This document shows, piece by piece, positions 48,490 through 59,800 of a stretch of 64,000 nucleotides of DNA. Each line of letters opens with the position of its first letter. Position 1 is the first letter of the stretch. The stretch covers positions 104,983,947 to 105,047,946 of the forward strand of contig OW799235.1 in NCBI GenBank assembly GCA_941918925.1. Direction: 5' to 3'. The notes below the pieces were generated by a model. The model made no database searches, was not told the DNA's origin, and saw nothing but the letters and a program-made list of their open reading frames with translations. A program made the position numbers and the translations under genes. This stretch comes from Phyto melanocephala (Eukaryota > Arthropoda > Insecta > Diptera > Rhinophoridae).

Positions 48490-49525
48490 GCCTTTACTTA
48501 TAAGGCTTTATTTTTAACTTAATTAAATACCACAAAATACGTACCACTCTAATGATTATACACTTAGTTGCCAACAAATGCATGTACTAAAGTTAGTAAA
48601 TGTAAGTTTACATAAACGTACTAAATTTCTAACTTAAAGTTTGTACTCAACATTCTTGCATTTAAAACTACACAAATACAATACGTAAAAGACACAGATA
48701 CACACATTTTTATACAAATGCAATTATGTATGTGTGTATGTGTATATGTATGTATGTTTAAAACAACAACAGCAATAATATGTGAATGAAAAACTTTTAC
48801 AATATGTAAACAGACACTGCAGAATACTATCATCAGCGTCAGACTTCATACAAGTACTAATCATATGTCAGGGTGTCATGGTGTGCTCAAAACAAGAACC
48901 TAAAACAACAACTAAACATTTCTTATCGTCTCAACTTAATATTTACTGCTACTACAGAAGTAGTACATTGCAACAACTAAACTTGAAAATAATAACAAAT
49001 ACACAAACAAACATGCAAAGATCGAAGTTCTGGTAGGGGTTACAGGACACAAATAAAATGCTGATAACATATTCATACAAATGTTTGTAAGGGAATCAAC
49101 ACACCCATACACACAATTATATTTCATTTGTAATTATTTACTTGAAAGCAACAATTTAATAAGACTTGCAATTTGTTTGGCATTAAAAATAAAATAACAC
49201 AACATAAAAGAATTTAATAAAATTGCCTCCGTTGCACTGGCCTGGATAATTATTTTTAGATATTTTTAGATTATTTTTTTAGTTTACGGCACAATGACAA
49301 ACAAAGTCAACTTATCCCAAAACGCAGTGTCAAAATTTAATGATTTAGGCTTAATTTTCTTTATTTGTGTAGGTATGGGAAATGGGATTTTTCTCTCGGT
49401 ATTTAAAGAATTTACATATAAAGTATATTTTACTTATCTATACATTAATCAAATATAAACAAAATGAGACAATCATGAAAACTTTACCATCCCTGGTACA
49501 CGAATTTTGTATTCTGTTTAGTTTT
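48490..49525. other. AT-rich non-coding stretch, no gene seen
   Basis: A TATG/TGTA microsatellite sits at 48723-48758. The overlapping open frames at 48621-49127 have no recognisable domain. Confidence 0.4.
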
Positions 49526-49527
49526 TT

Positions 49528-51341
49528 TATACCCGCCACCAAAAAAATGGTGGGGGTATATTCATTTTGTCATTCCGTTTGTAACACATCGAAATATCCA
49601 TTTTAGACCCCATAAAGTATATATATTCTGAATCAGGGTTTGATTTGATGACGATCTAGCTATATCCGTTCGTCTATCCGTCTGTCCGTTTGTTGAAAGC
49701 ACGATAGAGGTCGCACCGAAAAAGCTAGGGGGCTCAAATTTTGCCATAATCTTTCTTATAGACAAGGCTTGTTTGAAAATGGGCTAAATCAGAATATTAG
49801 AAAGTAAGTTATAGCTCGTAATGCAAGAGTAGGTCGAAAAAACCGTGTCCTTCGAACATCGAATAAAATGGAATTGTGTCCAAACGCATTAACGTACAGT
49901 CATGCAACTTCGAATATATATTTCTCGAGTCAAAAAAATATCTCTCCCAAAAAATTGTTTACATCTATGAATTAAGAAAGGAGTTATAGATAAAAATGTA
50001 CGAAAATTTATACCGCGCAGTGTATTTTTCAGTATATTTTAAATTTAAAACCTAATAAAACGGACAAAATTATATGTACGATTCTAAAATTTTGCACACT
50101 TTGATCTTTGGTGAGAGGCTTTTCTGTGACGGAAAACAAATGTGCCATGCCCACTTTTACGCCCACCTCCCATATAACGTTTTATCTTAAACTCATATAA
50201 TTTCTCTATTAATAAAGATTTTGGAATAATAAAAGGATATATTGAAATATATAAGCTGTACTCATTAGCAAAATCAACTTTGACACGCCTACTATAACGC
50301 CCACTTTTCACGTTATCTACCGTTAATGAAATTTAAAAGCTCATAAAACCGAAAAAATTAGAGGTAGGATGATAAAATTTGCTACGTATATCCTTTTAGT
50401 CAATGTAATTGCTGTACCAGAAAATAAAGGTGCCGCGCCCACTTTTACTGCCACCGCCCATATAACGTTTTACCTAAAATTCATATAATTTCTCTATGAA
50501 TAAAGATTTTTGAATACTAAAAGACTATATTGATATATCTAAGTTATGTTTATTAGCAGAAACTTTATTGACACGCCTACCTTAACGCCCACTTTCATTG
50601 AAAGACTACATTTACAAAAGTGGTTAAATTTTAAGGACCGATGTTGAATTTAAATAAAACACAAATTATTTAGGAAATTATTATTATTTCTTTTTGAAAT
50701 TATAATATTTGTATGGTTCAATTATGTATTTAACAAAATATCGGCCAAATGGCCCCCCACATCCTTGGCGCCACTCCTCTATCTGATGGTCCAAATTTTC
50801 AATGACAATGTTTATGCTCAATTGTTGGGCATGATGACGAGTTGAGGTTGACTGCTCTTTTGCCACACTATCGCAAAAACCAGCAATGGTTGCCATTCAA
50901 CGAACTAAGAAGGCATTCACAGATTTTTTAATATTTTATACAGACCTCTTTTGCAGAAATTTAAATATTTTTTACAATTCTCCCGATTGTGGACGAATTT
51001 CAACGATTATGATGACAAAAAGAATCACGAAGTGCACAAAATGCATATTGATTTGAACGCCCATTTTAATAAAAAACCTGAATAACTTTAAAGCGTTGCT
51101 CATTTGCGTATCTTTCCACGGATCAAATTGAGTAAGTTTGAGATTGAGAATTATCAAATGAAGTGCAGAAAGTGCCCTTAAAATTGAACCACCCTCTATA
51201 AAGAAAGTGATACATATTTTATTATAAAGAGATTATTCCATAGCGATTAACAAAATAATAAATATTGTGCTTTAAATGTACACAAAATTGGTGGTGGGTA
51301 TAAAAGATTCGGCACAGCCGAATATAGTGCTCTTACTTGTT
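49528..51341 (+). mobile_element. Helentron-like element, subfamily A, both ends present
   Basis: The most complete copy in the window. The left hairpin is at 49528-49560, followed by GTCATTCCGTTTGTAACACA, GACCCCATAAAGTATATAT and a CCGTCTGTCCGTTTG run. GTGGGCGT-type repeat units (here as inverse, GCCCACTTTTACGCCCACCT) run at 50145-50595. After the nested mariner derivative (50620-51194) come TATTTTATTATAAAGAGATT and the right hairpin GATTCGGC-ACA-GCCGAAT at 51306-51323, ending near ACTTGTT. Without the mariner it would be about 1.24 kb. No coding capacity, so mobilisation would need an outside Helitron-type protein. Confidence 0.85.
50620..51194 (-). mobile_element. internally deleted mariner-like element (copy 2)
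   Basis: Minus orientation, inverted ends GTGGTTAAATTTTAAGG / CCCTTAAAATTGAACCACCC. A minus-strand frame reads FCDSVAKEQSTSTRHHAQQL, the mariner linker after the first helix-turn-helix. It then passes directly into IVIENLDHQIEEWRQGCGG, the mariner C-terminus (V.ENF.HRI..C....GGH). The whole DDE domain between is deleted. The position within the Helentron-like host matches copy 1. Confidence 0.8.
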
Positions 51342-51344
51342 TTT

Positions 51345-52095
51345 ATGTGATTTCTTTTAGCAGATATATCATACCTTTTTTCTAATAGATAGACATTTTA
51401 AAAGGGAATTTTATTCTTTGTTAATTTTTGTATACTTACGACTTTCATTATTTATATAAAGCTTTAAGTACTTATCAATATTTTATTTTTATATTTTTGG
51501 CTAAATCTCTTAATATTTTAGAATTTTAATTTCAATAACAAAAATCCGATTAAAATATTTGAATCCTATTACAAAATCTTAAGACTCATTGTACTTGTAA
51601 GAATATTTCCAATAACAGTTATTGATTGACAACGTAAAAGTTGTGAACAATTTCACCAGAGTTAAAATAAGTTTTTGTATTCCATACATAAAAAACAAAA
51701 ATAAAGTGAATGATATCAAAACATTTTATGGAGGTTGCCAGTAAAGGCGGTTCAATGTTGACTCTTACCATTCACTCTGCCTTTCGGATAAACCAGCTTG
51801 AAGAATTTTGCTTCTGTTAGCAGTTCTACTCGCTTGTAAGATTTAAATGACCTGTTATTTTTATTTTATGCACAAAACACATAGACGACAGTAGACTGCC
51901 GACTAAAAGCTGTCAAAAATCGATTTCACGAAAACACAGCTATGTGGCATCACGACGACCATTAAAGCTGTTTACTTGTCAGTTGTTTGCTGTTATCACA
52001 GAGTAAAGCAGAATATAAAAGTCGTGAATTCAAAACGTTGCGGAATAAACGGTTACATATTTATTATTTCAGAAAGTTAAATTCAAGAATAAATA
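51345..52095. other. non-coding stretch, no gene seen
   Basis: Nothing assignable. A TATAAAAG at about 52014 has a TATA-box look but no downstream open frame of interest; the next feature is a transposon. Confidence 0.35.
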
Positions 52096-52099
52096 AAGA

Positions 52100-52871
52100 G
52101 TGCTTAAATTTTAAGGGCCGATGTTGAATAAGAACAACACCTAAACGTCAAGTTTTTTTTCTGCACTTCATTTGACATTTCTCAATTTCAGACTGACACA
52201 ATTTGAACCATGGAAAGACACACAATCGGGCAACGCGTTAAAGTTATTCAGGCTTTGCCTTTTTATTTATCGAACTTTTCTGTTTAAACTAATATTTAAA
52301 TTTTAATCAGGCATGAGTTCATATTAACGGTCTTATTGTTACAAAGAATCTTTTTTTTAAATTGTGATAAATGAAAGAATAATCTGAAAAACTATATTTT
52401 TCAGATTATATGAGATGAACTCAAGCCTGATTAAAATTTAAATATTAGTTATTCAGGCTTATTGTGAAAATGGGCGTTCAAATCAAAATGCATTTCGTAA
52501 TTTTTTTGGTCAACATAATCGTTCAAATTCGTCCACAATCGGGAGAATGGTGAAAAATATTTAAATTTCAGCAAAAAGGGTCTGTATGAAATGTGATAAC
52601 ATCTGTGAATGCCTTCTTAGTTCGTTGAACGGAAAACATTTCTGTTCTACGCGATAGTGTGGCAAAAAAGCAGTCAACCTCGACTCTTCATCGTGTCCAA
52701 TGTCCAACAACAGCATTGTTATTGAAAATTTGGACTATCGGATGGAGGTGTGCCGCCGAGATCGCGGCCATACCAATACCAGTATTATTTTAATAAAAAT
52801 AAATGACAAAAAATTCCTAAATAATTTGTGTTTTATTCAACATCAACAGCGGCTCTTAAAATTTAACCACC
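52100..52871 (+). mobile_element. internally deleted mariner-like element (copy 3), itself interrupted
   Basis: Plus orientation, not inside a Helentron-like host. It opens with GTGCTTAAATTTTAAGGGCC and ends CTTAAAATTTAACCACC. After the insertion at 52287-52450 the readable frame is FGQHNRSNSSTIGRMVK (helix-turn-helix, about 52500-52560). The usual deletion joint follows, then IVIENLDYRMEVCRRDRG (about 52722-52770), better preserved than in the other copies. The common joint shows all three descend from one deleted master. Confidence 0.75.
52287..52450. mobile_element. small inverted-repeat element nested in mariner copy 3
   Basis: 36-bp arms at 52287-52322 and 52415-52450 (AACTAATATTTAAATTTTAA...) are inverse copies with one mismatch. 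GTTATTCAGGCTT occurs on both outer sides of the insert (about 52247 and 52448), partly overlapping the arm; the equivalent undisrupted site occurs once in copies 1 and 2. The unit is a MITE-like insertion younger than its host. Confidence 0.65.
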
Positions 52872-52879
52872 TTTATAAG

Positions 52880-53274
52880 AAAACACTTTTTGTTTAATTC
52901 GTTTAGTTGTGTTTTAAAAATTTACAGTTTTAAAACTTTGAGCAGGGCATATTATTTATCAGGTAAACGCATGTTGAAATATTTTTCTTTATGTTTTCTA
53001 TACATAAAATGTAACATTTGAAATAAACGAGAGAAAAGAGGAAATTGTTTTTCATCTATAGTCTTTAAAAGCTGAAGCTTAAAATAAGTGAGTTAAAAGA
53101 TAATCAAATTAAATAAATTTAACTTAACTTTGAGCAATAAATGTAGCGCCAAGTTAATGAAATTAAATAAACAAATTTCATTTACCTAAAAGTATATCAG
53201 TTTAACAGTCAGCTGTCAGTAGCCGCCACCGCCAGCTTATTATAATACTTCAATATAATCATAAATAATATAAA

Positions 53275-53332
<58 letters not shown>

Positions 53333-53640
53333 TAATTAAGTAGCTGACTATACAAGAATAATAGAATAAAGTATACGACTTCCCGCCCACAAAATTGAAA
53401 TGTTTTACGTATGTAATGCCAATGACTTCACCAAAGCTGTGTTTCTATTGGCAAGTAATATCAAAGTGCCAGTTACTTAAATGACAGGGTTGCAAGCTCT
53501 CAGATGTTGCATACAACTTTCGCAAGAAATTGTAAAGTTGACATATTAAATAAACTGGCAATTGTTGTTAGTACCTAAACTTCATGCAACCTGTGCTCAT
53601 ATTGGCTAATAACACTGTGCATGAAATTGACACTTTTTTT
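52880..53640. other. AT-rich non-coding stretch, no gene seen
   Basis: No gene recognised; it contains the AAT microsatellite listed separately. The text from 53640 to 54300 (with GTATGGGAGCCCCCCTAAGG at about 54140) may be untranslated sequence of the element that supplied the fragment next to it. Confidence 0.35.
53275..53331. repeat. (AAT)n microsatellite
   Basis: About eighteen uninterrupted AAT units. Expected to be length-polymorphic. Confidence 0.95.
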
Positions 53641-54300
53641 TCGTGACAAGCTGGGCACCTAGCGTTTTAACATAATTCGGGTACGCTAAATCCAGTGGTG
53701 CCCTCGGTTTTTTAAGATTGGCTCTGGTTTTTGAGATATACCGTTATTTCGAAAATGGAGGAGGTTGCACCACATATGTTCGCGTAACTCAAAAACGCTT
53801 TAGCTTATTGCAAAAACTTAAAAAACCGAAATTCCGCAATAAAATTTCCTTTAAGAAAAGTAAAACTTCTTTCTAATATCCGTAGTCGTTTTAGAAAAAT
53901 AATTTTTTTTTGAAAAAAAAAATTAATTTTTTTATCAAAATTTCGAAATTTTTGTTCTTTAAAAATTCATAAAAAATTAAAAAATACAGCTAGGCTTCTA
54001 ATTTTTTGCAAACATATAAAAAACAAAGCTGCTAACAAAACAAGCCATAAATGATTAAAATCTGTTAGCAACTTTTGATTTTATTCACAAATGTCGACAA
54101 ATTTTAATTAATTTAAGAATTTCATAAAACGCAATATTTGTATGGGAGCCCCCCTAAGGGATGGTGATAAAGGGAAAGTATAATTTAAGAAAATGTTAAG
54201 AACAAAAAACAATGAAGGTCGGTCATACATTTTATCCCCCTAGGAGTGAATCCTAGGCCTTAGAAACAAATGTTGGGAATGAAAAATAAAGTTGCGCTGG

Positions 54301-54585
54301 TCATACATTTGGCCCGTTTAGGGGTATCTCAGGCGCTGCAGGTGCAAAATTTAAGGCTAGGGTTCTACGCGTATAAAAAAATTTTAAATTAGTGACATGT
54401 AGCAAAACTGCTTTTAAGCTACTTTTGGAAGAATCAATGAATAAGCGCCAATCTCCAGGATTACATTCATTTTGCATTGTACAACGGTATTTGGCATGGT
54501 TCTTGGAATTAAAAATTAAAACATAGTATTTTTGAATTACCTGTGATTTCAAGTTATTGGCAATAAAATCTACATCTGGAAACGG
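54301..54585 (-). pseudogene. central fragment of CxxC / 'WRLFIDSSK' repeated arthropod protein
   Basis: Minus-strand frame of about 95 codons: PGRIIFLPFPDVDFIANNL, then KYYVLIFNSKNHAKYRC, then the diagnostic NPGDWRLFIDSSKSSLKAVL followed by LH. I recall E/DWRLFIDxSKxSLKxVLLHNGN from a multi-copy, uncharacterised protein family common in arthropod genomes (aphids especially). Intact members begin with a CxxC...CxxC domain and end with several hundred further residues. Here the frame loses similarity soon after AVLLH. Function unknown; the high copy number suggests a mobile-element origin, which is inference. It faces away from the fragment at 54695. Confidence 0.5.
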
Positions 54586-54694
54586 TAGAAATATTATTCG
54601 TCCTGGCTTTTTTTTTTACAAAACATGCGACTAGTACTTTGATTAAAACAATTACAGTATAAATAAGAGTTCCTCATATATTGAAAAATCTAAG

Positions 54695-54937
54695 ATGGGC
54701 CCGTGTAAAAAGTTTAATTACTTTTGTTATATGTGTGGGAAATATAAAAATATACCAAGTCGCCGTAAAATCACTACTGAAACAAGTACCTTGTATGAAT
54801 CATATTTTTCTTTAAGGGTTATATATGGTAAGAGTTGGACACCATCAATAGTGTGTACACACTGCATTTACCATTTAAATAAGCGGGGGAAAAATGGAGA
54901 TGCCATGCCATTTGGTGTTCCAATGATTTGGAGTTAG
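54695..54937 (+). pseudogene. N-terminal CxxC fragment of the same repeated protein family
   Basis: An 80-codon frame from an ATG. CYMCGKY at residues 11-17 and CTHC at about residues 54-57 form two Cys pairs of a likely zinc-binding domain. Between them lie YESYFSLRV and GKSWTPSIVC, and it ends with MPFGVPMIW, the phrase that closes this domain in the family I remember. There the text continues with REP...DCYFC, but here a stop follows. The start codon is plausible: the family begins only a few residues before the first CxxC. Its partner segment lies 110 bases to the left, on the opposite strand, so the two cannot be one gene in this arrangement. Confidence 0.5.
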
Positions 54938-54949
54938 AAACGTAGATTT

Positions 54950-56015
54950 TCCTATTGGTATGATACTTTTGGTGATTTCAAAACTTGTTCAGAAAATTGA
55001 TAATTTCAACTTATACGTGATATTGTTAATCTTTTTTACAGACCCAAAAAAGCAAGATTTTCTGTTAATGTTGTAAAAGGTGCATATTATACCTATATGT
55101 AGCAAACGTTGCAAATGATCTGCAAAGTCTGACTTTGTTTGGATTAAAAACGGAAGCAACCGTATTCTCTTGCTCTTATCTCAAATCGTTATAAGTCTAC
55201 GTAACTGATATTCAATATCAAAATTTTCAAGAGCTTATCTGATATATTCATACCATCAGTATTAAATACACACATGGACAGACGGATAAAATAAATGAAT
55301 TCCTATATCTATATTCTAAATTTAATAAAGTAGAAGTTACACACGGAATGATAAACTTATATACTTTTTTAGACTTTCGTGTATAAGAACAACTTGAGTA
55401 TTGAATAAATAGGAAGAACTGCGCTAGCGAAGACGAAGATATATTCCAAGTTTGGTGTAAATAACTAGTTCTACGAAAAACAAAGCATTAAAAGAACTTA
55501 AAAAGCCCTTAAATATAATTTGTTCAACCCAAACTTTCCGCCTTAAGTATTACTACCTCCTGAATTCGCCCCCAAAAGAGAAAAAATATATTAATCTAGG
55601 GGAAAGTCCCCTTGCCAAGCATTACTGGATGTAGTTAATTTTTGCTTGATGAACTCAATAATATGTTAATAGATTTATTTAAAAAACTTGCTGGTTTTTA
55701 TTATACATAGAGAGTCAGAGTACGAAAAGAATTTTTAACACAAAGTTTTGCCTTGTAAGAAATTAGTTAGTTATAAATGATTAGTTTTAAAAATTAAAAA
55801 AAAAATCCAACATTTACGGGTTAAAAACCTATTAACAAGTCTGTGAAATATTTAAGTATGTCTTCAATTAGAATATTATTTTTGTAGTACTTTTTCTAAA
55901 AAAATGTATATAATAATAACTGTAACAGAGTATATTATTATTTGCACATCGGCTTAATTTTTATATTAGTATTTAGAGTATTTAGATTTTTAACTACTTT
56001 ATAGGAGAAGTTAAA
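54950..56015. other. AT-rich stretch with a decayed Helentron-like trace
   Basis: At 55270-55385 'CACATGGACAGACGGATAAA' and 'ACACGGAATGATAAACTTAT' are recognisable inverse traces of the subfamily C left end (compare 56690-56790). Elsewhere no gene or element is seen. Confidence 0.4.
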
Positions 56016-56019
56016 AACT

Positions 56020-56821
56020 AACAAGAAAGAGCGCTATATTCGGCCATGCCGAATCTTATATACCCTTCACAACGTGTAGTCATGCAATAACAGTAGTTTG
56101 TATCACCATTCCCCATATGAAATACGTACATACATATAAAAAACATACATATATAAAAACATCCCATTGTTATGTTATTGTATGTTAAAAAAAAATAAAA
56201 AAAAAATACAAAAAAAAATATTTAAAAAAAAAATTAAAAAAAATATTAAAAAAAAAATTTTTTTTTTAAATAATCAAAATATATATAATAAATATTAAAC
56301 AAAAAAAAAAAAATAAAAAAAAAATTTTTAAAAAAAAATAAAAAATTAAAAAAAAATAATAAAAATATAAATAATATATTAAATAAAAAAAAATTGAAAA
56401 AAATAATAAAAATATAAAAAAAAATATTTTTGACTCAGCTGGGATTCGATGCCACGTTTTCTCTAACCAGTATACACGTTTGTATGTATGTATGTTGTTG
56501 TTGTAATGTTGTTTTTGTAAAAAAAACACGAGGTGGTCGTGGGTTTTTGCTCATATCTCAGTTCTTTATGAACCGATGTTTCTGATTTTCAATACCGATC
56601 TACTCCCGAATATTTCTGATATTTTAATACCTCACCCGGGTCCATGCGATATCGGGGGGCTTCAAAAATGATTTCAACATACACACGGACAGACGGACAG
56701 ACTGACAGAGCTTAATCGACTCCCTTATTCATAAGCTTATGGGGTCGGAAATGAAAATTGTAGAAATTTTACACGGAATGACAAACCTATATATACCCTT
56801 TTTCACTGTGTGAAGGGTATA
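56020..56821 (-). mobile_element. Helentron-like element, subfamily C, both ends present
   Basis: Minus orientation. Right hairpin ATTCGGC-CAT-GCCGAAT at 56038-56054 next to AACAAGAAAGAGCGCTAT; left hairpin TATACCCTTTTTCACT / GTGTGAAGGGTATA at 56789-56821. Between are an A-rich tract (56170-56425), GACTCAGCTGGGATTCG, CTCATATCTCAGTTCTTTAT and the inverse of the CCGTCTGTCCGT run (ACGGACAGACGGACAG, about 56685). It corresponds to the truncated copy at 22396. The 87-codon minus frame at 56266-56529 is translation of the tract (Phe/Ile/Tyr only) and not a gene. Confidence 0.85.
56170..56425. repeat. long A-rich tract
   Basis: About 250 bases nearly all A with scattered T, the complement of the T-tract in the 22396 copy and longer than it. 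Confidence 0.8.
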
Positions 56822-56829
56822 AAAAATAA

Positions 56830-59800
56830 AATAATTTACAACTTTTTTATTTGTCTATAAATCCGTTATTATCAATGTTATGACGCTCAATTTCTTAGTG
56901 GTAATGTGTTTATTTGTGAACTACAAGAAAATTTTGAAACGCGATTTAGTTAAAAATTAAATTACGCCCTTTTTATATTAAGTCATCAGTATGCTTATAA
57001 ATGTTTTTTGTTTTAAAATTTCTTTCAAACAGTGATTCATTTCAATCAAAAATATTTTTTCACTTAATTTAGTAACGTGTTGAAAATTGACTTAAAGACA
57101 AATTTAAGTTTAAAACCATACAAAATTTAAACGCTTAAAAATTAGAAAAGGTATCCTTAATTTGTTTATCACCACAAAAAATGTTATCTGTAAAACAGGA
57201 TTATCTACATTTACCCTTAAATAAGAGGATTTACATCTATACAGTACACATTGAATCCACACTTAAGAATACATAATATTAAATGATAATTCGTTCAATC
57301 GTTACAATTTGTTCTTCCCCTTTTTTTAAAGAAGAACCAGAAACATAAAAATATAAGTAAATGCTGTGATACTTGAGTTTGTTTCTTTTTATATTGATTT
57401 AACTGCACTTTCAATACGTAGTTACAGAATAATTTTAACATTTTCTTTCTGTTTGTAAATTTTCCCTTTATTTATTTCCATTTCGAGTGCTTTTTCTAAA
57501 ATACAAATAGTTGTAAAGCGGATAAATATAATAGATAAATGTAATACCAATGACAGCGGCAACAAATAGTAGCGATTTGTTACTCTGTTAACGCGCATCC
57601 TTTGTACAAGGACGTTGAGTGTTTTCTTTTTTTTTTTTCTATTTTTTGTTTTTTGTGTAGATTTTGTTTGTGACAAACGTTACAATACGACATCAACGAA
57701 TTACATTTTATTGATATCAGAGCATTTTGTAGTGACTGTTAAATCAATCTTCACTTTTAAGTTTTTCTCTTTTTTATATGAAAATTTCTGTTTTCTTTTT
57801 ATTCATTTTAAATTTTTCCTTCTTCTTCTTCTGCGTTCTATTGGATTTTTTTCTAACGCGCATTGATCTCTGACAACAAAACTCTACGCGTAAAATAGCG
57901 GAAATACTTAAAATGTTTTTGTAATTTACAATGATTGTGATAAAATGTAAAGAGAAAAAAATTGTGAAGGGGAAAAATTTTATTGACAATATTTTCAAAT
58001 CAAGTAAAAAAACGTTAAGACCGGAGATTGTTGAATGCTTTAAATTAATGATAACAAATTTATCGCTGCAAGCAAATACAGGTTAAATGAATGTATTAAT
58101 TTTAAAATGCTAAAGAGGTTTAAACAAACAGTTGACACATATTAAGCAAATTAAAAGAGAAATGCGGTTTTACTGTTTAACCTTTAATTTCACGATTAAG
58201 TTAATCAGTTTAGAAATTATACATTTTATTGTTTGATAAATCAAATTATTTAAACATCAGCCAGCTATTCAAAATATTTATTTAAAATTATTTGGTTTAT
58301 CCTAGAATAAAATATATGTGATTGTTTGGATGTTTGGTACTCAATCACCCAAAAACGGCTGAACGGAACTATATGAAATTCGGCACATAGATAGATAACA
58401 ACCTTGATTATACACCCTCCGATCCGCAGTGAGATTAGGGCTGCCAAATTAACACCTTCGACATTAGTAATTTCCCTACCATCAAAAGCGTTTTCTGTTG
58501 ACCTTAGCGATTTCGACTGCTAATTATCTGCAATCCCCAATGACCAGCAACTGCTCTAGACTAATGTTCCCCTGAGCATTCACAGTAAGTATGGTCCTAA
58601 AGCTTATAGCAGGCAGACATTTCAACACAATAATTGCTATTGAAACATACTCCAGCCACATTCTGCAGACATCATCTTTTACAATCTTAATACTGTGCAA
58701 CCTGCAAAATAGATCTGAAAGTTACTGAGACATTAGCTATTCCTAGGTCTACGTTTGTACACATTTCATTTAAAAAGCACGTTTCGTTTACTATTATTGA
58801 AAAAAAAATAACCACATAAATATATTAAAGTTAAATGAGCAAAGTTTAGCTTCTGATAAATAAACAACATTATAGACACAAGTTCTCTTCGTCAGTCTTC
58901 TTCCTGCTGTTTTAACTTTATTTCGATTTTTTTTTCTTTTAGGTTTACTCAACATTAGCAATTTTCAAAAACATTTTACTACTAAAAGAAAATTTAATAC
59001 AACTAAAAAATTTAAAGAGAATAACAAAAAATAGTGGCTGTATGGCTTCAATGCACTTTAGCTATTAACACACCACCATCGATCCAGCAACAGCTACTGA
59101 CTGAATTCTATAAGTAGTCGCAATAATGTTTTGCATGTTTACACACTGACAGAGTTCGCTTGCAACAATGCACTGAAGTCAGTCATGAAAAGAAGGTGTA
59201 AAGCTTCTTGTGAATTGAAACATCTTGTGACTATTAAGTGTAAAATAACACTTAAGGATAAAACAATTTTTGTTAAACAAAATAAAAACTATACACACCA
59301 AACTAACATTCTAACTTACAGTGTAAAGGTCGATTGTGTGTATGGTGCCAATGTACAGAATATTTACTCTATGTTTGTATGTCAGTTGCAAGTGTGTCAA
59401 ATTGAAAAATGCATACATCTTCTGTATGTGCATGTTCAGGTGAATAGTTAAAAACTTTTTACCTCATAAATGTTTATTGGTTAATTTTACGGAAAACTGC
59501 ACGCAGGTAAGGTAAGAAAAGAATGTATAGAATTGTTTCTATTACTACCACACACACACATACATTAAAGTTAAACATTAACCGCCTAAATATTCAGTCA
59601 GTGAGTCAACCAAAGGCAACTTAACAATAGCGAATAGCTGAACGAAATAAAAAACCGTTGAATACAAATCGTGTAGTATGGATGATGGTTAACAAACATT
59701 TAAAGAGAAATTGTGCATGAGTGTTAAAGTGTGTGTAGTAAAAATAGTTTGATTTTAAATGGTTATTACTTGTATTGTTGTTGTTGCTAATAGTTTTTTC

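Noticed and set aside
48621..49127. Several overlapping small frames on both strands
   Set aside because: They overlap each other and a TATG microsatellite, have no shared domain, and have the composition of chance frames.
56266..56529. 87-codon minus-strand frame of Phe, Ile and Tyr, looking like a membrane protein
   Set aside because: It is a translation of the long A-rich tract inside the subfamily C element.
59131..59451. 106-codon plus frame with several Cys
   Set aside because: Cysteines are not spaced as in any zinc or disulfide domain I know, and TGT-rich AT DNA produces such frames by chance.
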